Positions 29,801 through 41,900 of a stretch of DNA of 64,000 nucleotides are shown here, piece by piece (positions within the stretch are counted from its first letter, which is position 1; every line of letters begins with the position of its first letter). The position numbers and the translations under genes were made by a program. The stretch comes from Steromphala cineraria. Taxonomy: Eukaryota; Mollusca; Gastropoda; Trochida; Trochidae. The notes under the pieces are model-generated. The model made no database searches and was not told the DNA's origin. It worked only from the letters and a program-made list of their open reading frames with translations. The stretch covers positions 18,889,406 through 18,953,405 of the forward strand of contig OU744730.1 of NCBI GenBank assembly GCA_916613615.1. The letters run 5' to 3'.

Positions 29801-31245
29801 TAACATATTTTCAGTTTTCCTTCTTTTTATTTTGTAGTATATATGTTTACTGACTTTGAAATTAAAGTTTTGCATAAATATTTAAAATATTGTTTGCTAA
29901 TATCATTACTTTGATACACTTATGTTTATTGACTTTGAATGAAAGTTTTGGAGAAATATTTCAGATATTTTGTTAAAACTAGGTTTAAGAGGGCTGATGA
30001 GTACCATGTAGACACAATATGTATCAATTTAACATCGAGAGGAAAGACTAGCTGATATTAGAAGCGAGATATCAGCATTTTGATACCTCCCATTCTCAGA
30101 TTGGTCAGGTATTTCTTATAATTTATTTTTGTCTTTGAATGAAAATATACTGCTTACTATGTTAACTATTGTGAATGACCATCAGTTGGACACAGTGTAT
30201 TTATTCAACACTGGAACAGAAGCTTGAGGGTGTTAAGGTGGGAGGTTACGATTGAATGATAACAACCCTGAGTTAGCTGGAATTCACAGCTTAGTCATTG
30301 GAATGTTGGACCTGCCATTTATTAAGATTACAAGGTCAACGCATTTCTTTTGTGAGACTCATATCTAGCTAGTATTGTATACCTCTTAAGTTGTTATTAC
30401 AAGTATACTCAACATTCTTATAGGAGCAGAGGTTAATATATATATTAACACAAAGGTAAATCTACCTATTGGCACTAGGCTGGCAGACAGAATGACATTG
30501 GTTAATTGTGTAGTGTCTTTTTTTGTTGTTGTTGCAATTTTAGAGGGGGTTTTAGATACAGATGTACATGTAGAGTTGCAATATGTCTTTTTTTATTTTG
30601 CAAGTCTTTTACCTAAAGAGGATGTTTTAAAGGTTACGTCATGTAAATAATAAAATCCTTGTAGAAATATTTAAACAAGACCACTAGAAACCTCTGTTGC
30701 ATTTCATGATATTTTCAATATTGATGCAAAGGGATAAGTGCTTTGTAGAAAATCACCTTGTTTGTCATGACAGTATTCTGAGACAGATTTGCAATCAACT
30801 CAAAATAATTACTTGTTTACAAAAAATAATTAATTTTGAAACACAAATGAACACCTCGTGTCCATGAAATAATGACAGTGCTGAGAGATGTCTAATTGAG
30901 ACTGATAGACTGTTGCATCATTGATGGAGTTTGGAGACAGATACAATAAATCTTCGATGCCTGTGTTTGCGTTGTGTTATGTGGTGCGAAGTGTCTATAG
31001 AACTTGTTGAGGGATGTTGATATATGACGTAGTAGCACATCAGCATCTTGTCATTTGTTTCCCTGAATAAAAGAGGAAAACATTCTCATTTATCATGATT
31101 TTGCAACATTTGCAAACTTGACTTGTTTGTTTTGTAGAGAGGATCTGAGTAATGCATGATTATTGATTGAAAAGAAGATGGTGGTGATTGTGATAATGAT
31201 GATGATGATGATGAAATGGTGATGATGATGGTGGTGATTGTGATG

Positions 31246-31277
<32 letters not shown>

Positions 31278-32956
31278 GATGATGATGATGAGGATAATGG
31301 TGGGAACAATTTATTGATGATGATGATGATGTAATGGTGATGGTGATGATGATGGTGATGGAAACAATTTATTGATGATGACGGTGGTAGTGGAAACAAT
31401 TAATTGATGATGATGATGATGGTAATGTTGTTGTTAAAGATGATGTTAAAAGGGATCAACTTTATTAAAATCCTTCACCGATTTTAATGTAATTTATTGA
31501 ATTCTATATGAATTGTTATTGCCTATACCTCCAATGAACTGTAGGAGTCACAACTGGTTTAATAAATCGATACATGTAGCTGGTAGAGGAGAGTCATAAA
31601 AAGTCAGACACTAATTTAAACATTTTAAACACTCTAAATTTGGTAGTTTTTCAAAATTTGAACTCTGATGAAGGTACTACAGATTTCTTTGAAATTTCTG
31701 CTGCACAGACCTCTCTGTTTAGGTGGTTCGATGGTATATACTCTCCCTTTACCCCAGGTAAATAAAACCACTTCTACTCCAAATACCTGCACATCATTGG
31801 TTGACATGACGCCTAGCTTCCTATCCAAACTACAATTTCACTACAAGGGACACTTTACGAGGTAGTTAGGCAGAGACTGGAATCCCATTTCAGACCTACA
31901 GCCCTGAACACAATAGTAGAATTCATCATTTGGATTTGGTTAGTTCGAACATGAAACAGTCCCAATGTTCTATCTAAAGGAGCTAATTATCCCGAAAAGC
32001 TTAGTAAAGACACTGTTAATGAAGTCATTTCTAGGTCATGTGACCCCGATGAGTATTTCTCCGGAGAGATAGATTGATTCCGAGAGAATTGGCTTCATGA
32101 GCTTGCAGGCTGAGGACTTACATAAACTGATGAGCAATTCAGTCGCGGAAGTTGGTTCGGAGTTGGCTTTCAACCGAAATGATTTTGTAAGGAACCTTAA
32201 TTGAACTCAGGATGTTATTTGAGTCAATGTACTGAATCGAAAGTCAGGATGTTAATTGAATTGGTGTTCTGTATTGATTTGTCTGAAAAAACATAATAAG
32301 GATAAAATGACAAGATTACACATGCCTTAGAATATTAACAAAATCATCATCTTTACGTGGTATCTGTCATTATCACTATCTTGCTTGATAATACCTTTTA
32401 ACCGTTTTTCTGGCATATTTTGGGTTTGGTATTACACATTTAGATTTTCTGCTGCATGATATAAGCTAGTTCTTCACACATAAGGAGCTTACTGTCTGCA
32501 GACATCTTCTCTTCATGACCTGCCACAGTGAATGTACTGGTGATTTGAGGGTTACATGCAGGACCGAAATATTTTTGAGCAGCCTATCTTGCCAGCGGTT
32601 AATGATTTCTGGTAATTGGCCATTAAGAAATGGTTGTAGTAAACTTCTCATATTGACTTACTTTTTTCAAAAATCATTTGAAATTCATCTTTACGGCACA
32701 TAAGATTATCTACAGTTATTAAGTTATTATCTACATATTGGAAACAACAACTAAACAAATAATGTCATGAATATCTATAATTGAAGGCATTAGGCAGGGT
32801 CATAGAAATGAAATCAAATACAAGGGGATGTCATTGTCATCAATCGTCATCATCATCGTCATTGTTATCGTTATCATCATCGTCAATCGTCATCACTATC
32901 ATCACCATCATTATCATCATGGATCGTCATCATCATTGTGATCAAAATCGTCATTG

Positions 32957-32989
<33 letters not shown>

Positions 32990-35900
32990 ATCATTATCCG
33001 ATCATCAATCATCATCATCATCATCAAACACTTCTTTTCAAAATCAAATACCATTTATACTCATTTCTCAGATAGTAACACCTACTGTATCATTTCGGCA
33101 TCATTTTTGTTTATTATAAGCTGATAATAATAAATATTGACTCTGACGAGTGTGAGAGCTTATAACGAGACTTATCGTAGGCTTATTCTCCCCCTGCACC
33201 TCCGTGATAAGCTGTGAATAACGCGCTTCGTAAACAAAAGTCTTACGACAAGATTAGCCATCCTTTATGAAAATATGCGGAAAATGAAAATTCTGCTGAA
33301 ATTCTTCCCCCTGTTTTAATATGGATAGACGTGCTGTTGTGATTGATTTGGTAACTATTTTGAAGCTATTTTTTGTTATTTTGATTTTTAATGATGATGT
33401 CAACTAGTCAATGCTGAATGTTTGGTTGGGGCTGTTGAGGGAATTTGATACACATGTGTAAGGTTCCTTGGAGTATCCATGGTGTAAATATAAAATGCTA
33501 ATTTTTTTAAGGGCATTTCTTTCAAGATGAAATATATCAAAAGGTTTTTCCAAAGAAAGTATAGAATTTACAATATAGATTTAATTTTCAACTCTGATTG
33601 AATTCTACTTTAATTAATCAATCTGAAACCCTTTTCCGATGCAGGTTAGAAAGATGTGTACTATTGTGTTCACTTCTATCATTAGGAACCAAATGTAGGA
33701 TTTCAGACCATTTTCTCTGTTGACAATTAATGTTGATTGATGACATCCTGTTTGGTATTCAGTGAACATTGATTTTGAAATAGAAATAATCCAGAGATTG
33801 TGTGGGAGGGTGTTTCTGCAGATATCCCACTTTGTATTTTTAGAAATGTTGAAAACAATTATATAGATATTGATTCTTGCGTAGTGGGATTCAGCGAATG
33901 TTTTATCTAGGCGAATCACTTTGGCCATTGCTTTGAGCGTAGGAATAAATGACACGGTTGACATTTTGTGGTCTCTTTAAGCAATGGTTTGCTCTTCAAT
34001 TTCTTTACTTTGTGTTTGCATTGCTGTTGAAACTTCCTGTGAGAAAGTTAAAAGAGAAAAACAAACTATTATTTGGTATGAAAAAATTGTAAGGAAATCA
34101 AGTGATTACCTCAAATTTTGTTTGTGAAGCCATTAATGCATGTATTTATAAATCTTCAAAGGAAAACTTCTAAAAGATATGTGGTACGGATGTCAATGAT
34201 AACAATGTTTTCCATAAGTTTACTTCTCTATTATAAACATAGCTGTAAGCAGCTAGGAACTCAGTTCAGCTTTCATCTTCACAGTATAATTATTTCTTTG
34301 ACAATTACCGTTTACGAATTCTGTCAAATCCTGTCTTTAGAGTTATTAGTACTTATCTGATTAGTCCTGAACCATTCAAGTGACCCAGTTACAGGAATAC
34401 AACTAATTAACAAAGGGTTTGATACAGGATTTACCATTGTCTTTATACAACAAATGACTCACTCACTACCATTTTCTTTAAAAAAGCCACAGCAGAATAT
34501 TACCTTTATGTAAATTACTTGTTCAGTGCTTTATTTGACATAACTTTGACACATAAGCTGTTAAAAAAATAAGTGCCATCCATTTTAAGAGCCAATTTTC
34601 AGTAATCAAAACTAATCAACAAAGGTAAAGGGTTATAATTGACAAAGTGATGGTCAAGAAGGGTTTTCCCTTGAAGAATGAAAAGTGTGGTCCAACATGG
34701 CAGACATGATTCAAACTACCTCCCATATTGGAACATAATGCACAGTTAGGTCTCATACCGCCCGCCGCCATAATTAGTAACTGATGGGCCATTAGCGTCT
34801 CAATTGTCCATTAGGATAGAATAACGATCAAGTGTAATCGTGGAGCAAGTGCACACCCTGGAGATCTTAGAGTTGAGTCACAGATATTCATGAATCTCAG
34901 AATGTAAAGGTTAGCCTTTGTTTAACACGTAAGTTAAAATTTATAATTTGAAATATTTTTTGCTTGAATGTACAGATTGCTTAAAATCTATTTCTGTTTA
35001 TCGCCGAATTTATACATAAGAGTACCTGTACTATGATGTATGATGTCTTTATATGTTTGTATGTCATACCTGTATCAAAAATATTTTAATTAAAATAAAA
35101 AAATGCTGTTTAAATGATGCATTTCATACTCATTTAGATGTACCAAAAATTCACATACAACAATATGGAATTATTTTACCCTTGGTCACTCACTGACTTT
35201 ATATGGAATCACACTATTAGTAGTTAGTTTGGAACAAGCCAATAATGGCTGAAATAATGCCCAAGCGGCATAAAACAATAACTCACTCACTCACTAATTG
35301 CTTTGGTTAGTTCTCTTTTCATTCATTTAAGCAAGGTATCTCACACTGAAAAGGAAATGCTTTTTTAAATGTTAGGAAATCTGGATTTGAGTTATTGATT
35401 CTGGAATTTGGATTGTTTTTGTGACTTTAGTTCAGAGTGCCGTAATCAACCATTCAAACCTTTGTCAAACTGCTACAATTTCTTCTTGAAATCACCAAAT
35501 CTTGTATAAAAAAACGTTAAAGGCTTGTATGGAGTAGAATTTTAAAAGAAGAAGAATACATGTGTGTCTTCGAAAACAATATATTCTAGTTATCTTGTAC
35601 ATGTTTTTGTTTTAAATGAGACTTTCCTGAAAATGTAATAGTTATGTTGACAGCCATGAATAAGTTATTGAACATTAAACAAGTTATTTATTCTTAAACA
35701 TTGTTTTTAAAGCAAACTTTTTTCCAAAACTTACATAAATCTGTAAGATTATATGTTAAAATTGTATTCTTCATCTGTTTTGAATTTTTCGAAAATCTTG
35801 AAATAAAAAATTTAAATCAGATGTGTTTAATTGTTCCACGAATCTACAGGTGCTAATGTATGGAGCCAGAGACATTTATTTCTCTTAAAATACATTATAG

Positions 35901-38900
35901 TTAAACACTATGAAACAGTTTCATAAATTGTTCAATTATGCTGAATTTGAATTAGGTTTTGTTGAATTTTTCCACAAACTACAAGTGTTAATTTATTCCA
36001 TTAGTGCCATTTATTCCTGAAGAAAACATCACAATCCTCGAGTTGAAGAGTCAAACAGATAATACAAGAACACCTCATGGTTTGTGTTAGAACTAGAGGG
36101 CAGTGATAGGTCAATGTCTGCTTCGGAACCGTTAGATTGCTCGATTCCCAGACAAATGTGTCACTTGGGGAAACCAATGCCTGGAGTTGACACTCAATTT
36201 TCCACAATTCCTGATTTTGACATGTTTATAATCAATGTTATTTTTTTATTCTGTTATTCACAGACCGTTGTGACAGAATCATTTCATTTCTGAAATTCAT
36301 CAAATCTTTTTTGCTGCTTGTGAGATTTCTTGGACTCAGATTAAGGATTTTGCAGCTTCAACATTGTCTACTGACTTAAAACTTCTAAGCTTGTCTTCTA
36401 CGAAATTTTTATGGAATAAATTCTCCCTTCCAGACCTGTTGTATTGCGTTGAACAAGGACATGATTTAAATCAAATGAACAACATTTGGAAATATATCAT
36501 GTCCATTTCTTAACTATTCCTAATACTATTTAATCAAATATTTCATTTCAGTGATGCAGTGAATATTTCGGCAAAGAAACCAAGCATTTTATATTTATAT
36601 ATTTTGCTATATTTTGTTATATGATTTTTATGTTTACCCACAATGCTGATATCTTATGATTGATTACAGGTGAAGGATCGCAAGCTAAAGTCTCCGCCTC
36701 CGAAGGTGCATGACCCACGAGAATGTCTCCTTCTTGACATTCGGTCTATGCCCAAATTGAGGCCAATCAAAGATGGCCGCCTTGTTGGTGAGTCTGACAA
36801 GACGTCTCCAGGTACTGTCCCTTTCCTTGCATCCCTAGAATAGTCTGTGATACTTTCAAAACTCAATCGATAAATATGTCTTGTTTAGCTTGTAAAAGTT
36901 TTTCTGTACTTTATCATCAACTGAAAAGTCATACATTTTTTACCATTAAAGAATTCAAGATGGATTTTTGATTGTGATTTTGGCTGAAATTTCCTGAAGA
37001 TCTTCACTTTTAACTGGAGTTATCTTCCTTTCGATAGCTTTTTGAACAAACATTTTTCTAGAGTTTTGAAGGTGTCACATGCTGCAATTGTTTTCACGAA
37101 CCATATAACATATATATGAAGGTTTGAGCTTTCATCATCAAGATTTCTATTTGAATTACAAAATCAAAGACAAATTTGTCCCATTCATAAATACCAATTA
37201 AAATAAGCTTCAGCAAACTTCATATGTTATCTGGCATGTGAATGTTTACAAGAAACTGTGATAATTCTTTCAACTTTCAATAAATTATTAGCAAGCCTTA
37301 GTCCAAACAGCCACATATAAATTTTCACAAGAAGTATTTGTAATGAAGAATGAAAGGACCATGCATGTCTTTTGTAAACAGAATTTTGTGAAGTTTAGAA
37401 AAAGATATTTCTTTTATCACCCTATACCTGGGTCTTGAATATTACTGTTAAGCTTGGTAAATAAACCAACAAGATTTCCCAGTTTATGTATTCAATCACA
37501 GTTTCTTAACTATGAATGTAGAAATGTCTAGAACGTTGATCTCTATTCGAAGGTAAGACAGCTGTTTCATCTGTAGAACCCTGCAAGTTTTCCAATATTT
37601 CGGCTTGTGAATCCTCTTCTTTTTGAGTAGTGACAGTACTTTTTCTTTAGTTAAATCATCTTTTCAGCCGTCATGTCTCAATTCTTAGGAAGCATAGCTT
37701 CTTGTTTTGACCAACTGTGCATTTTTTTGCAATTTTTGAAAAGTGATAGGTATAGTTTTTGTAAATTGATAGTACTGTTAAGACTCTTCATACTGTTGTA
37801 AGTGCAGCTTAGTATGATTTAGATATCAATATCATTGAATGAATGGAATTTTTTAAACAAAAAAATGGGAATCAAATGTTCAGGTATTATGCTTTCACAG
37901 TTTATCTAAGGCTTTAACCCTTCGTGAAATTTATAGAATTTTAGGTTTTGAAGAGTAACATCTGAACATATTTAAAAGAGAGATTTACTTAATTAGTCAT
38001 GCTTGAATGAATCAATTGACAATTTCAATAGCTGAAATTCAATTGATATTTGTGAAATGAATTTCAGTTTGACCTAATGTAGATTAAAAGTTTATGAATT
38101 GAGATAATTTGACTGTTGCTGTAGTGTGATCGTGAATCCGAGCACATTTCTGCACATGATTCCTTGAGTTGTTGTGATCCCTCTCTGTGTGATGTGCTAA
38201 GTGATGTGATGTGATGAGCACTTTAGTTTTCACCCGTTGTTCGTGACATTCTCTTCTCTTGATAGTGTTGTGTGGCATGCTGGATTGTCTCACTTTATTC
38301 TTATATCCACTATAGACGTAATCCTACCCTTTGTGTTTTAGAAATATTTTCAATGGAGAATACAGCATTTATTTGTTAGAATCAAATCCTATTTCATCAA
38401 ATGATGTCTTTATAAAATTACTTTAGACGTAATTCTATGCCTTTTAAAAAAATATCTTAAATAGAGAATGCAGCTTTATTTGTTAGGATCAAATCCTATT
38501 TAATGAAGTGATGTCTTTGTAAAAATCAATATAGACAAAATTCTATGCTTTTTTTTGGGTGGGAAATATTTTCAATAGAGAATGCTGCATTTGTATGTTA
38601 GGATCAAGTCCTATTTTCATAAAGCAATGTAATTTGGAGAACTGAATGTTATTTACAGACCTTTACAGTATTAAGGAATCTGCTAATGTCTGAAATGTCT
38701 GAAAATCACTAACTTACTCAATACATTGTTTAGGGAAATATAGGGTAGAATATTTGTTATTTCTGCTCAGGGCCTTAAATATCAACACTCATTGAAATGA
38801 AAGTGTAGTTTGTTCTTAAGTTCCTGTAAACTTTCTGCATGTAAGACTATGCAAATTGCATGGATACACTTTTTCATGAAGCAATTCAGTAACCAGAAAA

Positions 38901-41900
38901 TTGCTTTTTTACACATTTATGTTTTACAAGCAGTAACTGTTTGAAGGGCAGTTAAAAAAGATTGTTGCTCTCTTTCATGAAATATTGCTAAACGGGGTGA
39001 GAGCTAGTATTTCCCATGAAACAAGATCAACAGTTTTAAGTTGGCTGTGAGGAAAACAGTCGTTATAATGAAATCAGAGCTTTGGGATCCATCCTGGCAT
39101 GTATAATTAAGATCATGGAAACATCCCTTGGGAGGCAAACAGAATATACAGTGTAGTCAGGTTTAGCCTGAGCTTTTTGTTGTATAATCGGCAAGCTGGA
39201 AATAATCTTATTTTCTGAAATATGTTTTTGAATTAAATATCTTTTATAACTAACTTAACATATTTCAAATTATCAGCATTTTTTATGAGTGTTGTTTTGA
39301 TTTGCTATATCTGTTTATGTTCATTCTATTTCAAGGTTGTTATTCATATTTCCTTTAGACATTAAATCATTTGATAATGATTATCAATATCCAATTGATT
39401 TTGTGCTCTCAGCATGACACAATCATATCAAATGAACATAAATGGCAATATTAGTATTTTCTTTCAAAAATGAATTAGACTTTCCTTAAATAGTCCATAT
39501 TGAAATAGTTTAGATACTTAAGTCTTGATATATCTTTCATTGTCAGTAATTGAAATTTTCTTAAAAATTGTTTTTTGATGTCGGATAAGGATGTCCTAAT
39601 AGATTTGAGAAAGGTCATTTTGATGAATTCCCACATACCAGGTAGTTTCTTTATATAGAGGATAAAGCCTGTATATAGGTAAATAGTATTCATTACCTGC
39701 TGGGTCGTTAAAGGTGTTCACCGACCTGTGACAACAGGTGAGCGGCTCTTTATTTAAATGTTCAGGTGTGTAGTTGCTTCATCATAATGATAGAGTGTGA
39801 AATCAGGATGTGTTTTTAAGATGTTAAAAAAGAGAGAACCAATTGTATTTGTTGAATTGGAGGTTATTGGACAGGTTTGTGTTTTATTTCACTGGTATAT
39901 ATTTTGTCCTTGTATAGTTGTTTTGATATATGGAGTTATTCACTCTATCATTCAATGTAGCTGTATAGAATCATATGAGGCTCGTATGAGGTTGAGTGAT
40001 ATCAATTTCTTTTGATTATTTCATTTTAGTTTTTCTTTTAAATCAATTTTTTTAACATCTGCTCGTATTTGTGACATATCAATCTATGATTCCGGTAATG
40101 CAAAAGAATTTCATTTGTTATTTCTTTTATTTGAAGATTTACAGTTTCAAACCATGATATCTAGTGCGTATGGGTTATTGATAATTTGAAACAGTAATTA
40201 TTGGATTATGAGGCAAGTTAGGACTGCCCAAACATAACAGCTGTTAAAATAACAACTTTCATAGTTAATGATGATAAAAAATATCAATTTAAGCATACAA
40301 AAAAAATAAGATTCTTCTGAAAATTATTTTTTAAATAGATGGAGATTATCTTTCCATTTGTACCATTGTGCCTCAAGATATTGACATAATGTCTAAAAGT
40401 TGGGTTTCATCTTAAGATGAAAGTGTGCTTTGAAGATTGAAAACCAATTGCTCTGGAAAACTTTCAAGATGTTAGCACTTAAAGGGAATTTGTTTTTATA
40501 AAGGTCAGGACTTCCTTAGGACTTGATCGATATTTTTTCTATAAACTATTTGACAAAAAGTTGTTCTACTTATCTTTTAAGTCCAAGGAACTCTTGATAA
40601 AAAAAACTAGCACATGCAAAATGTGTGAGTTAATGCTAAGATTGTCTTTGAGTGTATTTTTAAAGGTGTATTAGAATATATTTTTCTGAAAGAAATTCGC
40701 TGAAATTTACATCACCAAAAGTTTATCATTTCTGTTTTCGGATAATCAATTTATAGAATGGATGAACAGGTTTGATAAGGCCATGGAAATCTCTAATGAT
40801 AAATGGGAATTCTAAATAATATAGGATGTACACACCAAAATGGCCGCTATTCAGTTTTTGCTTCATAAGGGGTCCAGTTTCTAAGGACAATGCATAATCT
40901 TGGAATGTCGTGAGAAATACTTTTCCTTTTAAAATTTATATGCAGTACATATTATATAAATAGTACATAAATGGCATTTTTTTTAGATGTGGAGCTAGCA
41001 AAATTATGCAACAGCTCATGAAATGAAGTTTTTAGACCCACTTTTATTTATATGAAAAAAGTTGTTTATGTGATATGGCTATTAGCTTTATTATTTATGA
41101 AGCTTATTTTCCTGTTATAGACATGTCAGTATGTTATCATGATTTATGAATAATCTGCCTAAGAAGCGTTACATGCACATATCTTCCACAAATGAGAACA
41201 TTATGACATTTAGCACCAAGCATCATTTGTATATCACAGCCTCCTGTAAAGCTATAACTCTCTAAGATTTCTTTAGTGTAGTGTTAGAGATAGGTATCAA
41301 AAGAAGAGTGAAGAGTATATCTATAAAAAAAAACATATTTTAATAATTATATTTAAATACATATCTAGAACAAGAGCAATAAGCATAAATACAACTAGTC
41401 GTATTTATGCTTATTGCTCTTGTTCTAGATAAAACCCCATAAGGTAATGACTGAAGAGTATATTTCTAGAAAAATATCATTTCATAATTATTTTATGAAC
41501 ATTTCTAGAACATGAACAATAAGCATTGAATTAGTATAATCTCGTGGTAAAACTGAAGAGTATATTTCTAGAAATTCATCATTTAAAAATGATTTTAGTA
41601 TATATTTCTAGAACAAGAGCAATAAGCATATGTTACACCAGTCAAACCTCATATAGTACGGACTGAAGAGTATATTTGTAGAAATACATCATTTAAAATG
41701 ATTTTGGCATATATTTCTAAAAGAAGAGCAATAAGCATATGTGACACCTGTCAAACCTCATATAGTACGTACTGAAGAGTATATTTCTAGAAAAAGAGGA
41801 TATATATATCTACATATGTTCTGAAACAGTGTGAGGACATCTGTGATCTACTCTACAAGCAAGCAGGCCAGGAATCATCTGGTCTGGTCAGATTTAGCTG

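Larger units (their letters stand above)
21164..36669 (+). other. Spire intron D-E, 15.5 kb
   Basis: The largest intron. It holds several repeats listed separately: a short inverted-repeat element near 22229, a ~110-bp tandem array at 28880..29780, a GAT-type microsatellite at 31180..31430, its complement at 32838..33025, and a short dispersed repeat at 35239. Several reading frames of 60-123 codons occur but none has a recognisable match or exon-like borders. Because Drosophila Spire has four WH2 repeats and only three are seen here, a short phase-0 exon could be hidden in this intron; I did not find one. Confidence 0.75.

Noticed and set aside
28880..33025. Possible CRISPR-like array
   Set aside because: The repeats are degenerate tandem units and microsatellites without unique spacers, and this is animal DNA.
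31160..33119. His/Ser-rich frames over the triplet repeats
   Set aside because: They are translations of GAT/ATC microsatellites.
33614..33964. A 116-codon - strand frame
   Set aside because: No recognisable domain; isolated in an intron of the opposite strand.
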